NCBI GenBank assembly: GCA_028685185.1
Contig: JAQUEK010000001.1
Span: forward strand, 128,338 to 192,337
Length of the DNA: 64,000 nucleotides
From: Candidatus Altimarinota bacterium
GTDB lineage: Bacteria > Patescibacteriota > Gracilibacteria > BD1-5 > UBA2023
Direction of reading: 5' to 3'
Shown here: positions 1 through 10,857 of the stretch, one piece after another
Position numbering within the stretch: position 1 is the stretch's first letter
How the letters are laid out: each line of letters starts with the position of its first letter
The notes under the pieces: model-generated
Told to the model about the DNA's origin: nothing
Seen by the model: the letters and a program-made list of their open reading frames with translations, nothing else
Database searches by the model: none
Translations under genes and position numbers: made by a program

Positions 1-2
1 GA

Positions 3-221
3 GTTGTATTATTGGTCTCTGAGATATTCACTTCATTAAGCTTGCTTTCGATTTCCTCGATATTGTATTTTTTCGGTTTTATGATTTTTATTACCCTGTT
101 CAAAAAGAAAGACATATCATATAATAAGTGCAATACTATATATGCCAGATTCAAGAGAAGGAATATTATTTCGTATTTTACAACAGAACTTGATAAAAAA
201 AAGTCCATAGCAGTTTCTTAA
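3..221 (+). CDS. C-terminal end of a membrane protein (5' end outside window)
   Basis: The frame is open from the window edge to a TAA at 219-221, so this is the last 72 codons of a gene that starts upstream. It shows one hydrophobic segment of about 22 residues (rich in Leu, Ile, Phe and Ser) followed by a long basic tail starting with FKKKD and continuing with RFKRR. This is the look of a single-pass anchor with a cytoplasmic tail, or of the last helix of a polytopic protein. No LPXTG motif precedes the helix in the visible part. The family cannot be assigned. Confidence 0.5.
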   Translation, partial: VVLLVSEIFTSLSLLSISSILYFFGFMIFITLFKKKDISYNKCNTIYARFKRRNIISYFTTELDKKKSIAVS

Positions 222-538
222 AAATAATGCATAGAATATATGGATTTTTTATAAATTTTCAATTTTAAATTAATTTTGCACAAAATCATGTGTTTTATTA
301 TAATTTGATTATAACATATATGAAAATTTGAATAAGGAAGGCGTAGTAACTTTAGTCACGATTGCATTATTCGGGATGTTCAATATGTTTCTAGGTAAAA
401 CTGGTGAGAATGTTTCAAGAAAAGAGTAAAAACATTGCATCTCTTGATTGTAATGATTAGAATCAAAGTTCTGTAACTGAAAAAAAAGAAATATCCTTTT
501 CTTATATAACTGATTCTATTAGTATATTAAGCTCTAAA
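222..538. other. AT-rich gap without a convincing gene
   Basis: Between the partial membrane protein and the ABC importer there is no long open frame even with TGA read as Gly. A frame at 328-429 (TTG start, about 33 codons, one hydrophobic stretch, ends TAA) and an ATG at 320 that stops after eight codons are the only candidates. Neither has homology I recognise, so I treat the stretch as intergenic DNA with possible remnants. Confidence 0.4.
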
Positions 539-567
539 ATCCCAAAATATATTTTGGGATTTTTTTA
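539..567 (+). terminator. Rho-independent terminator upstream of the ABC importer
   Basis: A perfect stem (ATCCCAAAAT paired with ATTTTGGGAT around a 2-base loop) is followed by a run of seven Ts. It would end transcription coming from upstream. Confidence 0.75.
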
Positions 568-602
568 TTTTGTATAAACTATGGAAATATTAAGATAATA
601 AA

Positions 603-1229
603 ATGCTTGAAATAAAAAATTTAAGGCTGAAATATATTGATTCCAAGGATTTCATTTTGGATTGAATCTCTTTCAATCTCAGAAAATGAGAGATTTTTTC
701 AATACTATGACCTTCTTGATGCTGAAAGACGACCCTGATAAATGCAATAGGTGGTTTGCTCGATGAGAATGAAGTCATTCTTCATTGAGAGGTAAATCTT
801 CATAATGAAAACATTTGAATCGTATTTCAGACACCCTCCCTGATTCCATGGAAAACCGCATACGAAAACATTTCAATCGTATTAAAGAAGCAAGATGATG
901 AAAAGATCCTCAGATTATTCAAAATGGTCGATCTTCAGTGATATGAAGGATATTTTCCAAAAAAACTATCGATCTGAATGCAACAAAGATTGAATTTCAT
1001 AAGGGCATTGGCTATCGATCCTGATATATTGCTTTTAGATGAACCCTTTTCAGCACTCGATACAGTTACCAAGAAAAAGATAATGACGGAGTTCAAGGAT
1101 ATATTGGAAGACAGAAATATAGCATGTATTTTTGTCACTCATAATGAAAATGAAGCGGAATTCCTATCAAAAAAGATAATCTATCTTACACAGAAGCCTA
1201 CAAAAATTAAAAAAACGGAAAATGCTTAA
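603..1229 (+). CDS. ABC importer ATP-binding protein, NitT/TauT (SsuB/TauB) type
   Basis: Read with TGA as Gly this is a 208-residue ABC ATPase. Visible motifs are Walker A GPSGCGKTT (residues 36-44, three glycines from TGA), the Q-loop region VFQTPSLIPW, the signature LSIGMQQR (about 122-129) and Walker B ILLLDEP (about 142-148), then the switch histidine in VTHNE. The Q-loop context and short length match the nitrate/sulfonate/taurine family. It would energise uptake of a small molecule by the permease whose start overlaps its last codons (ATG at 1222, stop at 1227-1229), so the two are translationally coupled. No substrate-binding protein is visible next to it, so the substrate is unknown. 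Confidence 0.9.
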
Positions 1230-1983
1230 AAACAAATCAAATTACATAAGCATATGAGTTATATTCATATTTTTTATCATATGGCAACTATTAGGAACGT
1301 ATGGAATAGTCTCTACAGTTCTCATAAGTTCGCCGGAATTTGTTTTCAATAGACTCATGGAAATGCTTGGAGATTGATCTCTGGTTGAAAATCTGCAATT
1401 CAGTATATCGAACCTTACGATATGATTGATCATCTCTATATTATCAGGAATAATCCTATGACTTGTTTTCCATTTTTCAAATTTCCTGTATTCATTTTTC
1501 AAGCCCATGGTATTCTCTTTGAATTCATTACCTCTTATAAGCCTATTGCCTCTTATATTGCTTTGGTTCGGCTTTGAGGATTTTGCGAAAATCTTAACGA
1601 TAGTGGTATTCTGCACACCTACAATAATAATAAACATGTATAACTGACTTAAAAGCGTAAATAAGGACCTATTGCTTGTATCTAAGGCTTTCAGATTAAA
1701 CAGGATCAAACATATCTGGTCAATATTGTTTTTCTGAGCATTGCCATATATATTCACATGAATAAAAATTTCCATATGAAAAGCTATAATATGACTTGTC
1801 CTGTCTGAGATGTTCTGATACTGAAAATGAATATGATATCTTCTTTTCTTATATAGTTCAGCTTCTGACACGACATGATTATTGCTGATAACCTTTATTC
1901 TGCTGCTGATAAATTATGTATTTATATTCTTATTAAATGCCATAAAACTCAATATTTTAAAAAAATATGATTATAATGTTTAA
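1222..1983 (+). CDS. ABC importer permease, NitT/TauT (SsuC/ThiX) type
   Basis: This 253-residue protein has about six predicted membrane helices. The cytoplasmic EAA-type loop is recognisable in the C-terminal half (LPYIFTGIKISIG...AIIGLVLSEMFG) with glycines from TGA codons, as in binding-protein-dependent permeases of the nitrate/sulfonate/taurine family. The start codon lies inside the last codons of the ATPase gene. It should form a homodimeric channel driven by that ATPase. The neighbouring gene downstream is a tiny membrane protein, not the expected solute-binding lipoprotein. Confidence 0.88.
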
Positions 1984-2103
1984 AAAATAAAGGTTATTTT
2001 TATTTCAAAGCTATATATACAAAAAAACGATTTTAGAAAAATTTTTTGACATAAAAATAAACATGTGGTGAAATAGATGGTAATATAAAAAAATATAAAA
2101 TCT

Positions 2104-2325
2104 ATGAGAGATAAAATCGAGAATATTCTATTCAAGGAAATATCAAACACGAATATGATATGAATCATAGCGATGTTCATATTATTCATTTCCAGCATTT
2201 GAAATTCATTATGAAACCAACATATCTCATACAAGGCCAATCTTCTCGAATATGGCAGGATATCTTCTAAAAATCAGATGGTTGTAAATATAGATTGAAT
2301 CGATTATCTCCTAGTAAGAAAATAG
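2104..2325 (+). CDS. Small single-pass membrane protein of unknown function
   Basis: The frame encodes 73 residues from ATG 2104 to TAG 2323-2325. An N-terminal charged stretch is followed by one hydrophobic helix (about residues 17-34) and a C-terminal domain of about 38 residues rich in Asn, Ser and Tyr. It needs TGA as Gly at four positions to stay open. It follows the importer permease in the same direction and is closed by a terminator, so it may be part of that operon. I recognise no family. The upstream frame is closed by a nearby stop, which supports this start. Confidence 0.5.
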
Positions 2326-2331
2326 TTTCTG

Positions 2332-2365
2332 AAATCCGCCTCACAGCGGATTTTATTTTGATTTT
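2332..2365 (+). terminator. Terminator after the ABC importer cluster
   Basis: An 8-bp stem (AAATCCGC with GCGGATTT) closes a 6-base loop and is followed by a T-rich tract, just after the stop of the small membrane protein. Confidence 0.7.
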
Positions 2366-2408
2366 TTACCATAAATATTTAATATGATAAAAATAATCTG
2401 AAACATAT

Positions 2409-3695
2409 ATGACAAAAATAGAAAATGAAATATCAAAAATATCAGGAATATGGAAGGAATTCAATATCGAAGGTTATCTGAATGCACATAAGATAGCCAT
2501 GAAAGATATATCATTCTCCCCTCTTTGAAATGAGATATCAATACATGAAAATACGGAGATCTCATGCAGTTTGAATATCCTTAAAGACTGAAAGAAACTT
2601 AATATAAAGACTGAAGACTTCACATACAAGAATCTTTCGAAACTTATCGAGAAGAATCTGTTTTTGCTTGAAATATGAGATAAGGATGATGACAATATAC
2701 TTTTCCATACAAAAGAAAATATAACTTTTGATTCCAGAAAATTCATATTGAATAAGATCAAGTGATCCTTTCTCATGAAACAATGGGAAAAGGTAAAAAA
2801 TTTCAAACTTAAGGATTCTCTCAGTATAGAATGATTCTCTTATTCCATAAGCGAACAGGAAAGTTATTTCATGAATTCTCTCTGAGCTTTGAAAATACAA
2901 AAGGCGAACTCATGCAATTATTCTTATGCAATCTTATATAAGTCTGCTGATTTCCAAGATTTCTGATACGCTTCGAAATATTCTGATTTCAATGAAAGCA
3001 TCTCAGATGATTTCCTTAAGGATGTTCAAGATAAATTGCTAGCCAAATCAAATCCGAAAAAATCATCCCTTGAATCATGAAAATATAATATCACGATAAG
3101 AAACGATATGGTAGGTGAATTCCTAGACATGATGATGCAAGCCTGCAAAGCAGAATCCATAAGGCAAAATCAATCATTTTTCAGCAAATCCGACATATGA
3201 AAAACCGTTACAAGCAAAAAGATAACAATAAGATCAAATCCTAAAAAGGATGATTCCACTTTCAATAGCTTGTTCGATTCAGAATGAATAAGTTCCGAGA
3301 ATATCAGTATAATCGAGAATTGAATATTGAAGAATATTTTTCTTGATTCGAAGAACGCCAGAAAATTCAAGCTTGAACCGTCTTGAAATCCCACATATTC
3401 AAATCTTGAGATAATCTGAGAGCAAAACCCTGATTATCTGAAAAGCTCATCATTCCTTCTTACGAGCTTCCTTTGAATGAACACTACAGATATGACAACA
3501 TGAAAATTTGCCATGGAGGCTGAATGATTCGAGATAATCGACTGAAAGATAGGAGATTTCGTGAAGAACATATGATTCACATGAAATCTTAAGGATTTAT
3601 TTTTAAATCTTGATGTTATCTGAAATGATGTATATACTTATGCAAATATCTTTTCTCCGTCAATAACATTTAAGGATCAAATGCTAATATTCTAA
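2409..3695 (+). CDS. pmbA: TldE/PmbA-like protein (TldD/E family)
   Basis: The 428-residue protein ends with the signature C-terminal region of the TldD/TldE family: a stretch around SFLLTSFLGMNT, then FAMEAEGFEIIDGKI, a GFTGNLKDLF motif, and a final SPSI segment. No HEXXH zinc motif is visible, which fits TldE/PmbA rather than the catalytic TldD subunit. In Escherichia coli TldD and TldE form a metalloprotease that cleaves unfolded peptides (microcin B17 maturation, CcdA degradation). The TldD partner is not in this window. Length is close to the usual 440-450 residues. The next gene starts one base after its stop, so they are probably co-transcribed. Confidence 0.8.
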
Positions 3696-3696
3696 T

Positions 3697-4416
3697 ATGC
3701 AAGAAATTATAATAAAAATAGCCGATTTTCTGCAAATCAATCCAAATAATGATGTATACATATTATGAGTTTTTTTGGTTTTCATAATCATATATTCCAT
3801 TCTTTGAATAACAAAGATATATGAATCTCTTTTCTGAATAGTGCTTTGAATCTCAATACTTATAGTTTTACAGACCTTGCTTTGATATAATTGAGATAAT
3901 CAATATGTCCTACCGTTTTTCAGTAAGACATTTTTGCAATTTCTGATATCTTCATCCATTTATCTTATATTGATACTCTCGGTATTGATTCCGCTGAATT
4001 CATGATTGAACATAAATGAGCCTAGAAATCCATGAGTCAAGGTTGTTGTGACTTTGGCATTATCGGTTATATATACAATATTTTTCTTTTGAATATTATG
4101 CTGACTCATAGAAAAGATCTATATATTCAAATATGACAATATATTCAATTTCATAAAGAAAATACCTGCCTGGAATGATTTCATCGCATGATCATATATT
4201 TATGCCCTATTTATCAAGAATATCCATATAATAGTTGTTTTCTGAACCATATTCGTAATATATAAGCTTATATTTGCAGATATTATAAATGCATTGATGA
4301 ATTGATTCTATATCTCGATAAAAAATATGATTGCCTCAAGATGAGGCGGGTGATGAGGATGACATGACTGATGACACGAAGATATGGAAGAAGAAGATCA
4401 TTGACACTGACATTAA
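3697..4416 (+). CDS. Polytopic membrane protein with a Gly/His-rich C-terminal tail
   Basis: The 239-residue protein has about six hydrophobic segments and then a hydrophilic tail of some 25 residues. The tail is a glycine run followed by alternating His, Asp, Glu and Gly (for example HDGGHEDMEEEDHGHGH), most of the glycines being TGA codons. Such His/Asp/Glu tails commonly bind metal ions, so a role in metal sensing or transport is a reasonable inference, but I recognise no family. It begins one base after the TldE-like gene and ends at a bidirectional terminator shared with the yidD operon on the other strand. Under the standard code the tail is invisible. Confidence 0.7.
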
Positions 4417-4452
4417 AAAATAGAGATGTTTTGCATAGCATCTCTATTTTAT
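4417..4452. terminator. Bidirectional terminator between convergent genes
   Basis: A 12-bp stem (AAAATAGAGATG with CATCTCTATTTT) around a 10-base loop has A-rich DNA on the left and T-rich DNA on the right. It sits exactly between the Gly/His-tail gene (+) and yidD (-), whose stop is at 4453-4455. Confidence 0.75.
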
Positions 4453-4710
4453 CTATTTTCTTTTCTTTAATTCTTTCTCTACTGGATCATATCATCATTT
4501 GCTCAATGGATTACACCTCAATATTCTCCATGTTCATTTTAAGATTCATATAAATGCTCATCTTTTTTCAATCGACTCTTTCATATAATCGCTACAGCTT
4601 GGCGTATATCTGCAATATGGCGGCTTATTAAGTGATTTTGACCATATGCTATGATCAGGGCTCAAATATCTCTGATAAATCCCTATAATATATATTAGAA
4701 TTTTTTTCAT
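4453..4710 (-). CDS. yidD: Membrane protein insertion efficiency factor YidD
   Basis: The 85-residue protein carries the YidD hallmarks: IYQRYLSP near the N-terminus, [11 protein letters not shown] in the middle, and a C-terminal CNPLSKGGYDPV motif, two of whose glycines are TGA codons. YidD is a small membrane-associated protein that helps the YidC insertase place proteins in the membrane. The usual rpmH-rnpA-yidD-yidC order is not seen; here the gene follows a small exported protein by two bases and ends at a shared terminator. Confidence 0.9.
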
Positions 4711-4712
4711 GA

Positions 4713-5150
4713 TTATCTATCAGTAAGATCCTTTGCAAATTCCTCCATCTTACAACCATAGAAATGATAAGATAGATCATTTATTCATATGCTTATACCT
4801 TTTTTCACATCCTCTATCATTCTATTTACTTTAGAATCTCAATCTTTATCTCATTTGAAATATTTCGACAAGATGATTTTCTTTACTTCTTCTTCCTTTT
4901 TATTAGCATTCATTAAGAAAAATATTTCTTCATGGACCAATGCATTTGCATAGCAATATTCATCCAATCAGGTTTTCAATGTAATGCCGCTTTGCTGTTT
5001 ATCTCAAGAAAAATCCTTTGCATTTATCTCTCAAGCGCTCAATCAAAGAAGAAGCATAGCCATGAATGCAGTTTTTTTCGATAATGATGACATTGTAGCT
5101 TTTTTTTCTGGAGCTGGAGCAGTAACTGTATTGTCTGGAATGTTTTTCAT
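4713..5150 (-). CDS. Exported or anchored protein with an EF-hand-like loop
   Basis: The 145-residue protein has a hydrophobic segment at about residues 27-42 ending in AGEINA, consistent with an uncleaved anchor or a late signal peptide. The C-terminal half holds an acidic loop GDKDGDSKVNRM, matching the DxDxDG pattern of calcium-binding EF-hand/dockerin loops, with two of its glycines from TGA. Its stop is two bases from the yidD start, so the two genes are coupled. No full-length family was recognised; calcium binding is inferred from the loop only. Confidence 0.6.
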
Positions 5151-5262
5151 AGTGTATTTTAATTAATAATTAACATTCAGGAATACATATATGATAACTA
5201 AAAAAATGGTTTGTCAAATATAATTGATTTTTATCAAAAAAAGATATTACCTATATTTTTAA

Positions 5263-5288
5263 AAAATGGCTAGAATTCTAGCCATTTT
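5263..5288 (-). terminator. Terminator downstream of the beta-module surface protein
   Basis: A perfect 26-bp palindrome built on AAAATGGCTAGAATTC is followed, in the reverse direction, by six Ts. It lies 17 bases after the stop of the - strand gene at 5305. Confidence 0.7.
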
Positions 5289-5304
5289 CATAATATCAAA
5301 TTAA

Positions 5305-6306
5305 TTATTCCTTAATTTTTGTCTTTACCTTAAATACTATATTGTATTTTTCTCAGATAACTGCTGCTGCCTGAGATATGGTACCATAAGTGTTTGGTGT
5401 TGTTAATTTTATCCTTATTTTATCACCTGCTGAAACAGTTCAAGAAGTAGCCCATGATGGAATGGTAGTTGATCATTTCTGGTAAATCTTAATCATTCAT
5501 CCTGAACCTGTTACTGTCATACCTGTAACTCAAGATGGTATTGTTATAAGCTTGGATGCATATTCCAAATCAAGCTCAGCTCAATTTACAGCAGTATATT
5601 TTAATCTCAAGAAATCAGAGATGATTCTATCTTTTTTTGTAGTGACTGTAAATGTTGATGTCTTACCGCTTCATGTTCAGATAGTAACAGATGCTCTTGT
5701 CTTTGTCGAAAATTCAGGAGATGAGATTAATCTTACAGCAACCTTATTTCAAGTCCTAACAGTAGATGAATTTCAAGATATAGCAGAACCGTTTATTATA
5801 AGAGTTCCTCCTGAAACCGTAATAGGAGCTTCAACATCAAGTCATCCTACGGTAATGTTTCATGAAGTTATTCATGTACCTAATTCAACATTATTTTTAG
5901 GTGAAAATCTGAAAGAATTAGGAATAGTCCTTCTTGAATCTCTTTTTGTCGTAACTTTGAAGTTAGCAGAAACTCATCAGATAGTGACTGTTGCTACAGT
6001 CGTAGTGGAATAATTCTGTGATGATATCATCTTAACCTTAACAACATCGCTATTCTTTACTGTTCATGAAGTCATGATATCTCAGTTTACAGATACTGTT
6101 CATCATGAAACTGTAATTGGAGATGGTGCTGTTATTCATTTTACTGATATCGCGTTTGATGTAACCTCAGTATTAACCGGAACATTTGTCTTAGCGATAA
6201 AAGAAAATTGCTTAGGAGTAGTAACTTCCTCAGCGTAACTTAGGGCAAGTCCATTTGCAATAAAAGCTATTGCAGAGATAATAGAAACTATTTTTTTTGT
6301 TCTCAT
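5305..6306 (-). CDS. Secreted protein with tandem beta-type modules
   Basis: The 333-residue protein starts with a typical signal peptide (MRTKKI, hydrophobic core, cleavage near SYAEE). Two modules of about 95 residues share the pattern APITVSGG followed by NG, a VKV or VRL strand, and SVTIG near the end; a third, more divergent module follows with IKIYQKG. The residues are mostly Thr, Ser, Val, Gly and Asn, as in all-beta extracellular repeats. Many Gly positions are TGA. I infer a cell-surface or secreted beta-sandwich protein. No enzyme motif is visible. An isolated gene, closed by its own terminator. Confidence 0.65.
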
Positions 6307-6420
6307 AATATATATTATAAAAAAATAAATACCGAAGAATAATATCACACATTTTTGTCAAGTCAAACTTTTTGCATTTAACATATTTACAATAATTGTA
6401 TTTGATTTTTAAATAAAAAT

Positions 6421-8151
6421 CTAGAAACTTGTCTGCAGATCAAGCATTTTCCTGTATTCTCAATCCAACTTGCTTAGGATTTCGTGATTTCATCTCTCGA
6501 TTATCTTTCATTGTTTGATGACTATTATATCATCTGCCTCTTTCACTGTCTGCAGCCTATGTGCTATAACGATTACTGTTCTTCATCTGAAAAGATTGTG
6601 CAATGCTTCTGAAACTGCCTGCTCTGAGATGGAATCGAGGGCTGATGTCGGTTCATCCAGAAGGATGATATTAGGATTCTTTAACATTATCTTAGCGATG
6701 GCAAGCCTCTGCTTCTGGCCTCAGGAAAGCCTTATTCATCTTTCCCCTATTTCAGTCTCCAGCAGTTTCTCGAATTCAAAGATAAAATCACATTTCGAAT
6801 TTCTGATCACATCTTCTATTTCTTTATCTGTAGGTTCATAATTTAGTGCATATGTAAGATTCTCATATATCGTACCATCAAATACACTAGGATCTTGTGA
6901 TAGATATCATATTTGCATATAGTAATCCATAAGCTTGATTTCGCTCAATTTCTGATCATCTATAAGTATCTCTCATCCACTAGGTGAAATATATCACGCT
7001 ATCAACTTCAAAAGAGTAGTTTTACCTCATCCTGATTCTCAGACAAATGCTGTTTTTGTTCATTGCTTTATATCAAGGGAAAAATCGTCTATAATCTGGG
7101 TCTTGTCATCATAACTGAATGATATCCTTTCAAGCCGAATCGATCAATATGTATATTCAAAATGCTTTCATTCATCTATATTTTTCATTTTCGGGCTCTC
7201 ATCTATGAATTCCCAAAGCTTAGTGATATCAGAAAAATTCTTTATTATCTTCTTATATATTGAAGTCACATCATTTATACTCTTTTCAAAATATCAGACA
7301 ACTGTGATAACCAAAACAAGGTCTGAAAAATTTGCTGTTCATTCTAAAATCCGTGTTCATACGAAAAACAGAAGCAATCATCTTGTTATATTTGTCGTAA
7401 CATTTCATGTATTATAGGTAATATGTTCATATACATGCTGTTTTTTATTTATTTCAAGAGCTTCATTGATTTTTCAGTTCAGATTGCCTATTTCTTTATT
7501 TATCTTATTTGATTGTAGGATCTCGAACTTGCTCATTATATTTCTGATGAATTGTCTCATGTATTCTGATTCGACTGTCTTTTTCTGTATTCTGTAAAAT
7601 AAGCATTTTTTCTGCAGAAAATGTATAAGTAATCATACAATCGCCAACATGATCACAAATGCAATCAGATAATACAGGTTTATCGTAGAGATGATATAAA
7701 CAGCCATTATGAAGAAAATTACCGACATCGGTATATATGTCATGATTTCCTGTAATAATGTAGCCCATGTATCGATTCATTTCTGTACTATAGAAAGAGA
7801 TCTTCCTGTTCATATCTTTTCAAAGTAATTGTTTTCGATATGAAAGAATGACGGCAAAAGCATCTTATTAAGATTTTCCTGAACCTTATAATCTACATAT
7901 CACCATCTCAGCATCATATATGCAAGGATATGGAACAATATCATTCAAAATAATAATACAAAAAGTCCGTTATGAAAATCTTGGATTCTTCCATTTTGGA
8001 TATTTTGCGTCAACGATTTTATTATTATAGCTATGAATAGGCTATCTATTCACCAAAATGTGAACCAAACAACAGCTTTAGCAAGGAATTTCCTGTCTCA
8101 TTTCAATGGACTGAAAAATCTTTTTATCGTTTGAAATGTACTGTTTTTCAT
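6421..8151 (-). CDS. ABC exporter half-transporter (membrane domain fused to ATPase)
   Basis: The 576-residue protein has an N-terminal ABC membrane domain (about 1-320, several helices) and a C-terminal ATPase with Walker A ESGGGKTT, the Q-loop region [11 protein letters not shown], the signature LSGGQKQR, Walker [11 protein letters not shown] and the H-loop VIAHRL. Key glycines are TGA. This MsbA/LmrA-like layout works as a homo- or heterodimer that expels lipids, peptides or drugs. The start follows about 75 bases after the end of a second exporter in the same direction, so the pair may form a heterodimer. The last 300 bases are almost identical to those of that neighbour. Confidence 0.92.
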
Positions 8152-8225
8152 ATGTTTGGATTGATTTTAAAAAACAATTATATGAAATCTGATATAAAAT
8201 CAAAAAAATGTTAATTGAACAATAT

Positions 8226-9950
8226 TTAGAAACTTGTCTGCAGATCAAGCATTTTCCTGTATTCTCAATCCATCTTACTTAGGATTTCATGATTTCATCT
8301 CTCGATTATCTTTCATTGTTTGATGACTATTATATCATCTGCCTCTTTCACTGTCTGTAATCTGTGCGCTATAACAATTACCGTCCTTCATCTGAAAAGA
8401 TTGTGCAATGCTTCTGAAACTGCCTGCTCTGAGATGGAATCGAGGGCTGATGTCGGTTCATCCAGAAGGATGATATTAGGATTCTTTAACATTATCTTGG
8501 CGATGGCAAGCCTCTGCTTCTGACCTCAGGATAATTTTATTCATCTTTCTCATATTTCAGTTTCAAGCCCTTTTGGGAGTTCATTTATGAATTCACACCT
8601 TGAGGAGATTATTATCTCATCCAATTTAGATGGGTCGATATCATGATCCAATGCGTAAGTGAGATTATCCATTATCGTTCAGTCGAATACTGACGGCTCC
8701 TGTGTAAGATATCAGATATTCTTATAGTAGGAAATAAGATTTATGTCTGATAATTTCTGATCATCAACCGATATATCTCAACCAGTCGGATGTATATATG
8801 ATGCTATAAGCTTTATCAGAGTCGATTTTCATCATCAGCTCGGTCACACAATCGCAGTCTTCAGTCATCCTCTTATATCAAGACTGAAACTGTCGAATAT
8901 ATCACATGATTCATTATAGCAGTAAGTTACATTTTTCAGGGAGATATCTCATCTTGAATATTCAAATCGCTTAGGATTATTTATTCATCTGATTTCCTCG
9001 ATATTCTCAAAAGTATCTAAAAGCTTATCGACATCGACTATGGTAACTAAGATAGCCTTTACCTGTTTTGAAAATCACCATACATATTTGTTCATGGTTT
9101 CTATAAGCCCGTTTATCAGGATGAAATGGTATAATTCTACGGTTCATCTGATCACTCAGAAACCAAGTCAGAAAAAGACCAGAAGCTGCATTATGACAAA
9201 AATTCCCCTTATTCCTGAAGTCCAAATGCTTCATATGAATTCTTCCTTTGTCCTGTAATAAACAACATTCTTGCTTATATTCAGAAGTCTTTCCTCTTCT
9301 TTCCTTATTTTTGAATTCTGCAGTATCTCGAATTTCGACATTATGATCTTAAGGAAATTCTTATCGAATTCCACTCCCTCATTCTTTCTCAGTTTCCTAT
9401 ATTTCAAAGATGCATTGTTTCAATATGTTATGAATATGAAAAGCAGAAGGAATATCACAAGTATGAGAATGAAATACATGAATCATGCAGAAAAAAGCAC
9501 TATAAGCAGCGCGTAGGATATTGAAAATAAGATAATGATCATATCTGAAACATGTCACATCGAGATATCGACCCAACTATGGATTCATGACCATATGATA
9601 CTATTGAATCTTCATGTTCATATGCTTTCTACCTTGTTGTTATCCAGATTTATATATTTCTCAAGATAGATTCACCTCAGAGCATCCATCATTCAATAGA
9701 AAGTCTTGGCAAAATATCTGTTTCAGATAAATATGAAAATTATAGAAAAAACCTCAACAAGAATAAAAACTCATATCCAAAAATAGAAATCCTGAAGATT
9801 TTTCGATTGGATCGCTCAGACTATGAAAGCTAGAACTTGAACAAGAAAAACAGATTGGAATCAATCATACAGATTTGCGATCATATATATCGAAAAATCC
9901 TTTTTCCTGAAAGTAAGAGGATATAGAAGAGTTTTTAGTTTTTTGAACAT
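8226..9950 (-). CDS. ABC exporter half-transporter, tandem paralogue
   Basis: The 574-residue protein has the same layout as its downstream neighbour: a divergent N-terminal membrane domain (about 1-320) and a C-terminal ATPase with Walker A GPSGGGKST, signature LSGGQKQR, Walker [11 protein letters not shown] and H-loop IAHRL. Several of the motif glycines are TGA. The membrane domains of the two genes differ strongly, whereas the final 100 codons match at about 96 percent. This suggests a heterodimeric exporter with recent gene conversion of the ATPase ends. The start lies 11 bases after the stop of the frameshifted phosphotransferase gene upstream. Confidence 0.92.
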
Positions 9951-9960
9951 AATGTTTTAT

Positions 9961-10826
9961 TTATTTGTCATATTCTCAGCTGATCCATTTTTCTGCTATT
10001 CCCTTGTTTGATATATCCTCCCAAAAATATTCATTCAGAGCGAATGTTTTAGCATATAATCGGATTTTAGGAATATCCAATTTTTCTCAACTCAGCAACT
10101 GATATCTTAAAATGATTTCCATTGCAAATTCGGGATTTTCGAAATACATGAACATGAAATCGATATTCACATCTCAGAATGTCATATCTGAAAAATCAAT
10201 GATTCAAGATATTCCTTCAAAATCAGAGCATATGAAAATATTCCTTGAATACAAATCATTATGTAACAATCATTTCTTATATCATATTTCATTCAGATTA
10301 TCCCATTCGTAACTTAACTTATTAGCAAAGGATATCAAATCGGTTCAACATCTATCATTTATGAATTTTCTGGATTTTTCAAAAAATATTTTCGGTTTAC
10401 TATAGATAGGCAAATTCAAATCAGAAATTGAAATAACATCAAAATTATGCAAGCAATTCAAAAAGCCGCAATTTGTGATACTATTTTTTGTCTGCTTTTT
10501 CCGTTAAGATTTGATATTATCTCATTATTAAGCTGAAATCATCAAATTTTATCATATCATATGAAACTGAAATCATAGGGCACAAAAATAGGATTGGGTA
10601 TATTTATCTCAAGGATTTCAGATAATTCACTGAGTACAAATGCTTCTATCTTGAAATTCTTTCATTCAGCTTTAGGAAATCTGAAAATCAATTCTTCATT
10701 CAGCTCAAGTATATCATTATCGTATCATTCTGAGATTAATCTGGATGACATGATATTTATTTCCGGAAAATTATCTTTTATACTGAAAAGAAGTTTTTCA
10801 ATTAAATTGTTTTTATCTGAATTCAT
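9961..10826 (-). pseudogene. Aminoglycoside-phosphotransferase-like kinase, frameshifted
   Basis: Two frames together encode about 288 residues. The second part carries the Brenner motif HNDLYSRNI and the following IIDFSDMTFGD metal-binding motif of the APH/choline-kinase fold. The first part (ATG at 10824-10826) runs to about 10460, where five Ts after GCGGC (reverse strand) are one base short: it reads QIAAF and then leaves frame, while the continuation LNCLHNFDV is one frame over. The missing base in a homopolymer may be a sequencing error or a real inactivation. Members of the fold phosphorylate small molecules such as aminoglycosides, choline or homoserine; no substrate can be assigned. 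It lies just upstream of the exporter pair. Confidence 0.7.
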
Positions 10827-10857
10827 ATCAATATAATTTATTTCATAATTAGGCCGA

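Noticed and set aside
1242-1871. A 209-codon open frame on the - strand opposite the importer permease
   Set aside because: It lies fully inside the permease gene, which has family motifs when TGA is Gly. The antisense frame has no recognisable motif and is a shadow.
5552-6013. A 153-codon frame on the + strand
   Set aside because: It is antisense to the secreted beta-module protein at 5305-6306, which has a signal peptide and internal repeats; the + frame has neither.
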